A DNA stretch of 64,000 nucleotides from Plantibacter elymi (nom. nud.) (GCF_900177795.1 NZ_FXWJ01000004.1:496001-560000), one strand, 5' to 3'; counted from the first letter of the stretch, positions 52,515 through 61,106 are shown. Translations and numbers: made by a program. Notes: a model not told the origin generated them from the letters alone.

Positions 52515-53242
52515 CCGACACCGTGACGACATCGTCCGCCGCAGCCGAGCGGCCGGCCTGCCCACCGATCATCCACCTCGAGGGCGTCACCCGCGAGTAC
52601 GGTGAGCCGCCCACGCTCGCGCTCGCGGGTGTCGACCTGACGGTCGAGGAGGGTGAGTTCGTCGCCATCGTCGGACCGAGCGGCTCCGGGAAGTCGACGA
52701 TGCTGAACGTCATCGGGACCCTCGATCGACCGACCGGTGGGACCGCCCGCATCGCGGGTTCGGACGTCGGACGCCTCTCCGATGCGAAGCTCTCGGCCCT
52801 CCGCGCGTACCGCATCGGCTTCGTCTTCCAGCAGTTCCACCTCGCCGACGGCTCGACCACGGTCGACAACGTCGCCGACGGCCTCATCTACGCCGGGGTC
52901 CCCCGGGCCGAGCGCCGTCGTCGCGCGGTCGTCGCCCTCGAGCGCGTCGGCCTCGCCCACCGTCTCGGCCACCGCCCGACCCAGCTCTCCGGCGGTGAGC
53001 GCCAGCGGGTCGCGATCGCACGCGCCGTGGTCGGTGACCCGCCGTTGCTCCTCGCCGACGAACCCACCGGCAACCTGGACTCCGTGTCCGGCGCGAGCAT
53101 CGTCGAACTGCTGCACGAACTCCACGAGGCCGGCACGACCATCGTCGTGATCACGCACGACGCCGAACTCGCGGCGCGACTCCCCCGCCAGGTGGCGATC
53201 CGCGACGGCCGGATCGTGAGCGATTCGGGGGTGGCCGCATGA
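52511..53242 (+). CDS. MacB/LolD-type ABC transporter ATP-binding protein
   Basis: This is a 243-residue ATPase. Walker A is GPSGSGKST, with DVGRLSDAKLSALRAYRIGFVFQQFHL (Q-loop, LolD/MacB style) next. The signature is LSGGERQR, Walker B LLLADEPTGNLD and the switch VVITHDAELAARLPR. It overlaps genes on both sides by ATGA, making a tight lipoprotein-adaptor-ATPase-permease operon. MacB-type systems are mechanotransmitters that export antibiotics, peptides or lipoproteins. Confidence 0.95.
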   Translation: MTDTVTTSSAAAERPACPPIIHLEGVTREYGEPPTLALAGVDLTVEEGEFVAIVGPSGSGKSTMLNVIGTLDRPTGGTARIAGSDVGRLSDAKLSALRAYRIGFVFQQFHLADGSTTVDNVADGLIYAGVPRAERRRRAVVALERVGLAHRLGHRPTQLSGGERQRVAIARAVVGDPPLLLADEPTGNLDSVSGASIVELLHELHEAGTTIVVITHDAELAARLPRQVAIRDGRIVSDSGVAA

Positions 53243-54450
53243 ACGAGGACCACATGAACCCCGACCACGACCGACGGTCGCGGCTCCTCGGTCGCGACAT
53301 CCTCCGGCTCGGGACGACGGGTCTGCGGGCACGGCCGACGCGCGCGGTCCTGTCCGCCCTCGGGATCGCGATCGGCATCGCGGCGATGATCGCGGTCGTC
53401 GGCATCTCCTCATCCAGTCAGGCCAAACTGCAGGCGCAGCTCTCCGCTCTCGGGACGAACCTGCTGACCGTCCAACCGGGTCAGAACCTCTTCGGTGAAG
53501 CAGCGACCCTGCCCACGAACACCGTCGGCAAGGTGGGACTGGTCGACGGTGTGGAACAGGCCGGCTCCGCCGCGGTGCTGAACGGCGTCCTCGTCTACCG
53601 CAGCAGCCTCATCGACCGGGCGTCGAGTGGGGGCCTCGGCGCAGCGGCGGTGACGGAGAGCCTGTTGGACGTCGTGGGCGGTACTCTCGCCACCGGTGAG
53701 TGGCTGAACCGGGCGACGGCGAGCTACCCCGCGGTCGTCCTGGGGTCGAAGGCCGCGGAACGGCTGGGTATCGCGACGGTCGGCTCGATGATCCAGCTCG
53801 GCGACCAGTACTTCACGGTGGTGGGCATCCTGGATCCGCTCGACCTCGCCCCGGAACTCGACACCACGGTGATGATCGGTGAGACCGTCGCCGCCGAACG
53901 CTTCGGGTACGACGGCAAACCGACCACGGTCTACGAACGGTCCTCCGACGAACGCGTCGAGGCCGTCCGCGAGCTCCTCCCCCGCACCGTGAACCCTGCT
54001 GCACCCGAGGAGGTCGAAGTCTCCAGACCGTCGGACGCCCTCGCCGCCAAGCAGGCTGCCGACCAGGCCTTCACCGGTCTCCTCCTCGGACTCGGTTCCG
54101 TCGCCCTGCTCGTCGGCGGCATCGGGGTGGCGAACACGATGGTCATCTCGGTCCTGGAACGCCGACGCGAGATCGGCCTCCGTCGCGCCCTCGGGGCCAC
54201 GCGGGGCCACATCCGGTCCCAGTTCCTCACCGAGGCACTCCTCCTCTCCGCGCTCGGCGGGGTCGCGGGTGCCGCGCTCGGGACCGGCGTCACGAGCGTC
54301 GTCGCCGCGGTGAACGACTGGCCGACGGCGGTACCGCCGGAGGTGCTGCTCGCGGGCGTCGGTGCGACCCTGGTGATCGGGGCGATCGCCGGCCTCTACC
54401 CGGCGATCCGAGCAGCCAGGACACCACCGACCTCGGCCCTCAGCGGCTGA
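53239..54450 (+). CDS. MacB/FtsX-type ABC transporter permease
   Basis: This is a 403-residue permease. TM1 is at about residues 33-55 after RLGTTGLRARPTRAVLSALGIAIGIAAMIAVVGISSSSQAKL, the MacB-type elbow. A large extracytoplasmic MacB_PCD domain covers about 56-265. The FtsX domain with three helices ends the chain and includes GIGVANTMVISVLERRREIGLRRALGATRGHIRSQFLTEALLLS. With the adaptor and lipoprotein it forms a complete exporter, probably under the divergent two-component system. Confidence 0.94.
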   Translation: MNEDHMNPDHDRRSRLLGRDILRLGTTGLRARPTRAVLSALGIAIGIAAMIAVVGISSSSQAKLQAQLSALGTNLLTVQPGQNLFGEAATLPTNTVGKVGLVDGVEQAGSAAVLNGVLVYRSSLIDRASSGGLGAAAVTESLLDVVGGTLATGEWLNRATASYPAVVLGSKAAERLGIATVGSMIQLGDQYFTVVGILDPLDLAPELDTTVMIGETVAAERFGYDGKPTTVYERSSDERVEAVRELLPRTVNPAAPEEVEVSRPSDALAAKQAADQAFTGLLLGLGSVALLVGGIGVANTMVISVLERRREIGLRRALGATRGHIRSQFLTEALLLSALGGVAGAALGTGVTSVVAAVNDWPTAVPPEVLLAGVGATLVIGAIAGLYPAIRAARTPPTSALSG

Positions 54451-54479
54451 GTCGAGGCCACCACCGGACTGCTCCGACG

Positions 54480-54513
54480 CGGGCCCGTTCCAGGAGACCC
54501 TGGAACGGGCCCG
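54480..54513 (+). terminator. Terminator of the exporter operon
   Basis: CGGGCCCGTTCCAGG (54480-54494) and CCTGGAACGGGCCCG (54499-54513) form a perfect 15-bp stem with an AGAC loop, 30 nt after the permease stop. Confidence 0.85.
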
Positions 54514-54536
54514 CGCGGCCGGGTAGCGTGCAGCAC

Positions 54537-54992
54537 ATGGACATCAGACTCGAGAACGTCGGGATCGCGGTCCGCGACCTCGAGGCGACGATCGCCTTCT
54601 TCACCGACCTCGGCCTCACCGTGCTCGGCCGCGACACGGTGAGCGGCGAGTGGGCCGACACGGCCGTGGGCCTCGACGGCAACCACGCCAGGATCGCGAT
54701 GTTGCAGACGCCGGACGGTCACGGACGCCTCGAACTCTTCGAGTACCTGCACCCGGCCGCGATCGAGACCGAGCCGACACTGCCGAACGAGATCGGCATG
54801 CACCGCGTCGCCTTCGCCGTCGACGACATCGACGAGGCGCTCGCGATCGCCGCTCGACACGGCTGCCACCCGCTCCGCGGCGTGGCGGACTATCAGGGCG
54901 TCTACAAGCTCAGCTACGTGCGCGGACCGAGCGGCATCATCGTCATGCTGGCCCAGGCGCTGCAGCCGGATCGAGCCGGCGAGCCGGCCTGA
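54537..54992 (+). CDS. VOC-family (glyoxalase/dioxygenase fold) protein
   Basis: This is a 151-residue protein with the paired beta-alpha-beta-beta-beta units of the vicinal-oxygen-chelate fold. IRLENVGIAVRDLEATIAFFTDLGLTVLGR starts the first unit, and IGMHRVAFAVDDIDEALAIAARHG starts the second. LELFEYLHPA and SYVRGPSGIIVMLAQ carry the likely Glu positions. TAGCGT at 54524-54529 is 7 nt before ATG 54537, so the gene appears leaderless. The metal and substrate are unknown: it may be a glyoxalase, a resistance binding protein or a dioxygenase. Confidence 0.87.
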   Translation: MDIRLENVGIAVRDLEATIAFFTDLGLTVLGRDTVSGEWADTAVGLDGNHARIAMLQTPDGHGRLELFEYLHPAAIETEPTLPNEIGMHRVAFAVDDIDEALAIAARHGCHPLRGVADYQGVYKLSYVRGPSGIIVMLAQALQPDRAGEPA

Positions 54993-54994
54993 CG

Positions 54995-55681
54995 TCAGTC
55001 GGTGATCGACTCGGTGAGGGCGCGGACGATGGCCGGGAGCGTGCGCATCGCGAGTTCGCGCGGCGAGCCCTCATCGCCGTCCGGGTCCATGAGCACGGCC
55101 GTCTGGATGGCCGACTCGTAGAGGGCGACGACGATGTTCGCGATGTCGGGCGTCGGGATCGTGAACCGGACGTGTGCGAGTCCGGCCGCCTGGTCGAGCC
55201 ACGCGGCGAGCTGTCGGCCTGCACTCTCCTGGTGCTTGAGGTAGCGCGCTGCGACGTCGGCGTCGCGCATCGCCAGCATCCGGAACTCCGACTGCACGAG
55301 GCACCAACGGCGGTCGTCAGGCTGGAGCTCGAGAAAGGCGCGGATCAGGGCCTCGAGCGAGCCCTCGGTGTAGCGGCCCGCCGCATCGAGGAGTGACGGG
55401 CTGACGGCTTGCAGCCCAGCCTCCAGGCGATCGAGTCGGAGCTGGTTCTCTCGTGACTCGAGGGCGAAGAACAACTCCTCCTTCGAGTCGAAGTTGGAGT
55501 AGAAGGCGCCGCGGGTGAAGCCTGCGCGCTCGCTGATCTGCTCGACCGACGCCGCGTGGACGCCGAACTCGGCGAAGACCTCGTAGGCGGCGTCGACCAG
55601 CCGCTCGCGCGTCCGCTGCCGACGCGCGGACTCGACCGGTGCCTCGTCGCTCGGGGACTCGACCGCTTCGTGCACGCGCAT
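54995..55681 (-). CDS. TetR-family transcriptional regulator
   Basis: This is a 228-residue repressor. The N-terminal HTH (about residues 20-70) reads RERLVDAAYEVFAEFGVHAASVEQISERAGFTRGAFYSNFDSKEELFFAL. The ligand domain fills the rest. It is divergent from the MMPL-YhgE exporter genes. The gap contains three evenly spaced ATACA-N4-TGTAT palindromes, its likely sites. It probably senses a compound exported by the MMPL protein. Confidence 0.93.
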   Translation of the reverse strand: MRVHEAVESPSDEAPVESARRQRTRERLVDAAYEVFAEFGVHAASVEQISERAGFTRGAFYSNFDSKEELFFALESRENQLRLDRLEAGLQAVSPSLLDAAGRYTEGSLEALIRAFLELQPDDRRWCLVQSEFRMLAMRDADVAARYLKHQESAGRQLAAWLDQAAGLAHVRFTIPTPDIANIVVALYESAIQTAVLMDPDGDEGSPRELAMRTLPAIVRALTESITD

Positions 55682-55718
55682 CCTGACACCTTACTGACAG
55701 CTCGACCGACTTCTTGCC

Positions 55719-55768
55719 GATACACCACTGTATCCAATACAGTCGTGTATCGGATACACCGCTGTATC
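55719..55768. promoter_or_regulatory. Three tandem TetR-type operators, 17-bp period
   Basis: GATACACCACTGTATC (55719-55734), AATACAGTCGTGTATC (55736-55751) and GATACACCGCTGTATC (55753-55768) are three copies of GATACA-N4-TGTATC spaced exactly 17 bp apart, in the tetR-MMPL intergenic gap. Promoter elements were not placed with confidence. Confidence 0.8.
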
Positions 55769-55832
55769 GATCCTGTCCGAACATCTCCGTCGGCTCGCTT
55801 GCAAGCGGCGCCGACCTCCCTAGGAGCGACGC

Positions 55833-58742
55833 GTGTCCTCTCTGCTCTACACCCTCGGCCGCTGGGCGTTCGGCGCCCGCAAGCTCGTGCTGATCCTCTG
55901 GATCGCCGTGCTCGCCCTCGCGGGTGGCGGCGCGCTGCTCTTCAACCAGGGAACCGACAACGCCTTCTCCATCCCCGGCACGGAGTCGCAGGAAGCGCTC
56001 GACTCGCTCGACCACACCTTCCCGCAGGTGGCCGGAGCCTCGGCGCAGATCATCGTCGTCGCGCCGAAGGGCGACACCGTCGAGGACGCCGGGGTCCGGT
56101 CGGCGATCGACGACGCCGTCACCGCCCTGGGCGACACCGGGCAGGTCGAGCAGGCGGTCTCCCCCTTCGACGAGAACGTGACGGGGGCGGTCTCGGAGGA
56201 TCAGCGGGCGGCGCTCATCTCGATCCAGTTCGACGGCGCGCAGACCGACATCACCGCCGCCACGATCAGCGACGTCGAGGACGCGGAGGCGAGCCTGGCG
56301 AAGGCGCTCCCGGCCGGAGCTGAGTCGTCCCTCGGCGGGCAGCTCTTCAGCAACAGCCTCCCGACGCTGAGTGTCATCGAGCTCGTCGGCGTGGTCGTTG
56401 CGCTCGTCGTCCTCATCCTCACCTTCGGCTCCTTCCTCGCCGCGGGCATGCCGCTCATCACCGCACTGCTCGGGGTCGGCATCTCGATGGCGCTCATCTT
56501 CGTGGCGACGGTCTTCGGGCCGATCTCCTCCACGACGCCGATGCTCGCACTCATGCTCGGCCTGGCCGTCGGCATCGACTACGCGCTGTTCATCATCTCG
56601 AGACACCAGGACGGCCTGCGCAGCGGGCTCGATCCGGCCGAATCAGCCGCCCGCGCGACCGCGACGGCCGGTTCCGCCGTCATCTTCGCGGGCCTCACGG
56701 TCATCATCGCCCTCCTCGGGCTCGCGGTCGCGAACATCCCGTTCCTCACGACGATGGGTGTCGCCGCGGCGGTCGGCGTCGCGATCGCGGTCGTCATCTC
56801 GCTCACCCTCATCCCGGCCATGCTCGGCTTCGCCGGCGAACGCCTCCGCCCCAAGGCGAGGCGGGCCAGCAAGCGCGTGGCGGCCCGGGGCGCTGCCGAG
56901 CCGGTCGACGGCCCACAGGACGCGGTCCCTGAGCCCCACAACGCGGTCCCTGAGCACCCCACCGCGGTCCCTGAGCCCCACAACGCGGTCCCTGAGCACC
57001 CCACCGCGGTCCCTGAGCCCCACAACGCGGTCCCTGAGCCCGTCGAAGGGCACCCCAACCGCTTCTTCCTCGGCTGGGTGCGCGGCGTCACGCGGCTCCC
57101 AATCGTCACGATCGTCGCCGTCGTCGCCGTCCTGGGAGCGCTCGCCATCCCCGCCCTGTCGCTCCGACTCGCGCTCCCCGATGCCGGTTCCCTGCCGGAG
57201 GGCGACGGAGCCCGCACGACGTACGACCTCGTCTCCGAGCACTTCGGCGAGGGCTTCAACGGGCCGCTCATCGTCACCGGCGGCATCGTCGGCAGTACCG
57301 ACCCGCTCGGACTCATGGCCGACCTCAAGCAGGAGATCGAGGGACTCGACGGCGTCGCCGCCGTCCCGCTCGCCACCCCCAACGCGACGGCCGACACCGG
57401 GATCATCCAGGTCATCCCGAGCGGCAGTCCCGACTCCCAGGCGACGAAGGACCTCGTCGCCGAGATCCGGGGACTGCACCAGTACTTCCAGGACGAGTAC
57501 GACGTCGACCTGCAGGTCACCGGGTTCACGGCCATCGGCATCGACATCTCCGACCGCCTCGGCGGCGCCCTCCTCCCCTTCGGTCTGATCGTCGTCGGCC
57601 TGTCGCTCGTACTCCTGACGATGGTCTTCCGATCCATCTGGGTGCCGATCAAGGCGACCCTCGGCTACCTGCTGTCGGTCGCCGCGTCGTTCGGCGTCGT
57701 GGCGCTCGTCTTCGAGCACGGCGTGTTCGCCGAGGCCCTCCACGTCGCGAGGACCGGTCCGGTGATCAGCTTCATGCCGATCATCCTCATGGGTGTCCTG
57801 TTCGGGCTCGCGATGGACTACGAGGTCTTCCTCGTCTCCCGGATGCGCGAGGACTTCGTCCACTCGGGACTCGCGAAGCGATCCGTCGAGACCGGCTTCC
57901 TCGGCTCGGCGAAGGTCGTCACCGCCGCGGCCGTCATCATGTTCGCGGTGTTCGCCGCCTTCGTGCCGGAGGGCGACACGAACATCAAACCGATCGCCCT
58001 CGGGCTCGCGGTCGGCGTCTTCGTCGACGCGTTCATCGTGCGCATGACCCTCGTGCCGGCGGTGCTCGCGCTCCTCGGCGACCACGCCTGGTACCTGCCG
58101 AAGTGGCTCGACCGCATCCTGCCGTCGTTCGACGTCGAGGGCGAGGGCCTGCAGCGCGAACTCGAGCTGCGCGAGTGGCGCAACGGTGACGAGGTCGCGA
58201 TCGCTGCCGCTGGGGTCACCCTGGCCGGCGCGGACGGCCCGCTGTACGCGGACGTCGACACGACCGTCCCCGTCGGCGGCGTGCTCGCGGTCCAGGGCGC
58301 GCGCCCGGTCTCGGTCACCGCCCTCCTGCTGACGCTGGCCGGTCGCCTCGAACCCGACCACGGTCGACTCAAGGTCGCCGGTCTGGTCCTGCCGGTCCGC
58401 GCCGGGGCCGTCCGGTCCCGCGTCGCGTACGTCCGTCTCGACCACGGCGAACCCGTCGGGACGCTCGCCTCGGCGCTGGCCGAACGCCCGGCCGTCATCG
58501 TCCTCGACGGGGTCGACACCGTGCCGGACGACGACACGAGACGCGGACTGTACGAGCGCCTTCTGACGGCGACCCGGGCCGCGGAGCGCACACGCCGGCC
58601 GCTCACGATCGTCGTCGGCACCGCGGACGCGTCGTCGCTCGCCGACGTCCTGCCGACCACGGTGCCGGAGGTACTCGACCTCGACCGCGCCGCCCCCTCC
58701 TCCACTCCCACCGCCATCGCTGAATCGAAGGTCGACGCATGA
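55833..58742 (+). CDS. MMPL/RND-type transporter with repeat-expanded linker and degenerate ABC-ATPase-like C-terminus
   Basis: This is a 969-residue exporter. Half 1 has TM1 at about residues 17-37, an outer domain, and five helices including LMLGLAVGIDYALFIISRHQDGLRSG. The linker (about residues 364-407) consists of six 7-residue repeats (AVPEPHN/AVPEHPT) ending VPEPVEG. Half 2 repeats the fold with ILMGVLFGLAMDYEVFLVSRMREDFVHSG. Residues 783-955 resemble an ABC ATPase: GVTLAGADGPLYADVDTTVP, then GARPVSVTALLLTLAGRLEPDHGRLKV at the Walker A place and VIVLDGVDTVPDD at the Walker B place. The Walker Lys and Glu are missing. GTG 55833 follows TAGGAG. Confidence 0.92.
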   Translation: MSSLLYTLGRWAFGARKLVLILWIAVLALAGGGALLFNQGTDNAFSIPGTESQEALDSLDHTFPQVAGASAQIIVVAPKGDTVEDAGVRSAIDDAVTALGDTGQVEQAVSPFDENVTGAVSEDQRAALISIQFDGAQTDITAATISDVEDAEASLAKALPAGAESSLGGQLFSNSLPTLSVIELVGVVVALVVLILTFGSFLAAGMPLITALLGVGISMALIFVATVFGPISSTTPMLALMLGLAVGIDYALFIISRHQDGLRSGLDPAESAARATATAGSAVIFAGLTVIIALLGLAVANIPFLTTMGVAAAVGVAIAVVISLTLIPAMLGFAGERLRPKARRASKRVAARGAAEPVDGPQDAVPEPHNAVPEHPTAVPEPHNAVPEHPTAVPEPHNAVPEPVEGHPNRFFLGWVRGVTRLPIVTIVAVVAVLGALAIPALSLRLALPDAGSLPEGDGARTTYDLVSEHFGEGFNGPLIVTGGIVGSTDPLGLMADLKQEIEGLDGVAAVPLATPNATADTGIIQVIPSGSPDSQATKDLVAEIRGLHQYFQDEYDVDLQVTGFTAIGIDISDRLGGALLPFGLIVVGLSLVLLTMVFRSIWVPIKATLGYLLSVAASFGVVALVFEHGVFAEALHVARTGPVISFMPIILMGVLFGLAMDYEVFLVSRMREDFVHSGLAKRSVETGFLGSAKVVTAAAVIMFAVFAAFVPEGDTNIKPIALGLAVGVFVDAFIVRMTLVPAVLALLGDHAWYLPKWLDRILPSFDVEGEGLQRELELREWRNGDEVAIAAAGVTLAGADGPLYADVDTTVPVGGVLAVQGARPVSVTALLLTLAGRLEPDHGRLKVAGLVLPVRAGAVRSRVAYVRLDHGEPVGTLASALAERPAVIVLDGVDTVPDDDTRRGLYERLLTATRAAERTRRPLTIVVGTADASSLADVLPTTVPEVLDLDRAAPSSTPTAIAESKVDA
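56922..57054 (+). repeat. Six in-frame 21-nt repeats inside the MMPL gene
   Basis: The unit begins GCGGTCCCTGAGC at 56922, 56943, 56964, 56985, 57006 and 57027, exactly 21 nt apart. Units alternate between two forms (CCCACAAC and ACCCCACC endings), giving a 42-nt higher period. The last unit runs into CCTGAGCCCGTCGAAGGG, the full dispersed element seen between other genes. Confidence 0.95.
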
Positions 58743-60736
58743 GCACCATCCTGAACCGCCTCGAACGGGCCCGCTCCGGCAAGGGCATCACGGTCGTCTC
58801 GATCATCGGCCTCATCCTCGTACCGCTCGTCATCGCGGGCGGACTCGTCTGGGCGCTGTGGAACCCGGCGGAACGACTCGGTCAGGTGACCGCCGCCATC
58901 GTGAACGACGACAAGCCGGTCACCGTCAACGGCCAGACCGTGCCGCTCGGACGACAGCTCTCCGCGGGCCTCGTCGACGGCGACCAGGAGACGAACTACA
59001 CCTGGGTGATCACCGACGCCTCCGACGCGAAGGCGGGCCTCGCCGACGGTTCGTACACGGCGGTCGTGACGATCCCGGAGAACTTCTCGAAGGCGGCGAC
59101 CTCGTTCTCGGGCGACGCCGCCGACGCCGAGCGCGCCCGCCTCGACGTGACGACGAGCGACCGCAGCAAGCTCGTCGACGACGCCATCTCCCAGACGATC
59201 ACGCAGACCGCGGCCTCGCTCCTCGGTCGGCAGCTCACCACCACCTACCTCGAGAACGTCTACGTCGGGTTCAACACCCTCCACGATCAGCTCGGCGAGG
59301 CCGCCGACGGTGCGAAGCAGCTCTCGACGGGCGGACTCTCGCTCGCGCAGGGTGCGCAGCAACTCGCGAACGGCACCACGCAGTTGGCCACGGGCACGAC
59401 GCAGTTGTCGTCGGGTGCGACGCAGCTGAGTGACGGGGCCGGACAGTTGTCGAACGGTCTTTCCGCGCTGTACGCCGGCACACAACCCGACGCATCGACC
59501 GGCAGCCCCGGGCTCGTCCCCGGTGCGGCAAAGCTCGCCAGCGGCGCGAAGGAGCTGGCAGACGGCGTCTCGCAGCTCGCGACCGCCGCTGACGGTACGG
59601 CCGCCGCGACCACGCAAGTGGCACAGCAGCTCGCACTGCTCAGCGCAGGATGCGCCGCCTCCGGTGCGTCCGAGGAGTACTGCGAAGGAATCGCGCAACT
59701 CGCCACGACCAGCGACGTGATCGTGAACGGCGGTTCCCTCGACCCCTCGAACCCATCGGTCAAGTACCCAGGGACCACGGCGCTCGCGGCTGGCACCACG
59801 GCGAGCGCCTCCGGAGCGCAGGACCTGTCGACCGGTGCGGCGACCTTCTCCGCAAGCCTTCCCACGCTGGTGGACGGCATCGCCACCATCAACGCCGCTG
59901 CGGCACAGGTCGCGTCGGGCGCGTCCGCACTCGCCGACGGCGCGGCGCAATCGGCGACGGGTACGACCCAGCTCGCCGACGCGTCGAACCAGCTCGCGTC
60001 GGGCGCGGGAACGTTGTCCGGCGGGATCACCTCGCTCGCGTCCGGTCTGCAGAGCGCGGTCGACAGTCTCCCGACCTACACGAGCTCCGACCGACAGACG
60101 CTCGCGGACGTCGTCGCCGACCCGGTCTCGGCCGGGGATTCGGCGACCGTGTCCTTCGGCACGAACAGCGCTCCCTTCTACGCCGTCCTCGCCCTCTGGC
60201 TGGGTGCGCTCGCGAGCTTCCTCGTCCTGCGACCGGTGCCCACGCGGGCGTTCGGGTCCACCCGCTCATCGCTGCGGCTCGCACTCGGGGCGTTCGTCCC
60301 GGCCGGAGCGATCGGGATGCTGCAGGGCCTGCTCGTCGCCGTCATCACCGCACCGCTGCTCGAGCTCGACGCGGGCGGCTGGCTCGCTTTCGCCGGGATC
60401 GCCGTCCTCGCAGGACTCGTGTTCGCCGCCGCCAACCAGGCGTTGAACGCCCTGTTCGGTGGTGCGGGTCGGTTCATCTCGATGATCGTCGCGCTCGTCG
60501 GTCTGGCGACCGGGATCATCGCGACCGCTCCGCAGGTGCTCGACCAGGTGCTCGGGTTCCTGCCGATCGCACCGGCGCTCGGCGGCCTGCAGGCGATCGC
60601 GATCGGCGACACGGGAGCAGCGGCCGGCGTCGTCGGCCTCGTCCTCTGGCTTCTCGGGTCCCTCGCCGCGACGACGTTCGCGATCGCCCGGGCGAGGACC
60701 ACGTCGGTGAAGGCCCTCGTTCCGGCCGTCGCCTGA
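58739..60736 (+). CDS. YhgE/Pip-family membrane protein
   Basis: This is a 665-residue protein overlapping the MMPL stop by ATGA. TM1 at about residues 17-39 (GITVVSIIGLILVPLVIAGGLVWALWNP) is followed by a conserved outer domain. A long region (about 190-445) is built of short Leu/Gly/Ser/Thr repeats such as QLATGTTQLSSGATQLSDGAGQL, likely a coiled, extended stalk. The last 190 residues hold about five helices. YhgE/Pip proteins resemble ABC-2 permeases and phage receptors. Pairing with MMPL suggests a joint export machine. Confidence 0.92.
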   Translation: MSTILNRLERARSGKGITVVSIIGLILVPLVIAGGLVWALWNPAERLGQVTAAIVNDDKPVTVNGQTVPLGRQLSAGLVDGDQETNYTWVITDASDAKAGLADGSYTAVVTIPENFSKAATSFSGDAADAERARLDVTTSDRSKLVDDAISQTITQTAASLLGRQLTTTYLENVYVGFNTLHDQLGEAADGAKQLSTGGLSLAQGAQQLANGTTQLATGTTQLSSGATQLSDGAGQLSNGLSALYAGTQPDASTGSPGLVPGAAKLASGAKELADGVSQLATAADGTAAATTQVAQQLALLSAGCAASGASEEYCEGIAQLATTSDVIVNGGSLDPSNPSVKYPGTTALAAGTTASASGAQDLSTGAATFSASLPTLVDGIATINAAAAQVASGASALADGAAQSATGTTQLADASNQLASGAGTLSGGITSLASGLQSAVDSLPTYTSSDRQTLADVVADPVSAGDSATVSFGTNSAPFYAVLALWLGALASFLVLRPVPTRAFGSTRSSLRLALGAFVPAGAIGMLQGLLVAVITAPLLELDAGGWLAFAGIAVLAGLVFAAANQALNALFGGAGRFISMIVALVGLATGIIATAPQVLDQVLGFLPIAPALGGLQAIAIGDTGAAAGVVGLVLWLLGSLAATTFAIARARTTSVKALVPAVA

Positions 60737-60770
60737 CGCCGGGCGAGAACCCCGCCGGTAGGCTGGGGTG

Positions 60771-60911
60771 ATGAGCAGCAGCGAAGACCGGGAACTGGCC
60801 GAGTGGGGCGAACAGCGCAAGCGTCGTCAGCGGCTCATCGCCTGGGTCCTCGTCGTCGCGCTCGTCCTCGGTGGAGGCGGCGCGACCGTCCTCGGCTTCA
60901 TCTTCAACTAG
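60771..60911 (+). CDS. Small single-TM protein, leaderless
   Basis: This is a 46-residue predicted membrane protein. A charged N-terminus (SSSEDRELAEWGEQRKRRQR) is followed by one helix (LIAWVLVVALVLGGGGATVLGFIF) at the C-terminus. TAGGCT (60759-60764) is 7 nt before the ATG, as in other leaderless genes here. The positive-inside pattern is good (RKRRQR before the helix). No family was recognised. It is supported by composition and promoter rather than by homology. Confidence 0.6.
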   Translation: MSSSEDRELAEWGEQRKRRQRLIAWVLVVALVLGGGGATVLGFIFN

Positions 60912-60936
60912 CCGACCGCCCACCCTGCCCGGTTGC

Positions 60937-61099
60937 CAGCGCGGTGCGCTGACGCGAGCGCGCCCCACACGCGCGAGCGCGGGTCTCCGGAGGGTCGCGC
61001 TCACGCCCTGGACCCGCGCCCACGCCGGAACCGAGCATCTCGGTTCAGCGCACCGCGCTGGCACCGGAAGCCGACGTCTCGGGCCAGCGCACCGCGCTG
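60937..61099. repeat. Three copies of a 15-bp near-palindrome
   Basis: CAGCGCGGTGCGCTG (60937-60951) occurs once forward. Its inverse CAGCGCACCGCGCTG occurs at 61046-61060 and 61085-61099. Each copy is nearly self-complementary, and forward and inverse copies can pair. They lie between the small gene and the convergent MDR gene, with no other feature in 60912-61106. Confidence 0.75.
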
Positions 61100-61106
61100 A
61101 CCGCCG

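Noticed and set aside
56922-57054. Regular repeats considered as a CRISPR array
   Set aside because: The unit is 21 nt with no unique spacers, it is in frame within a transporter, and no cas genes are present.
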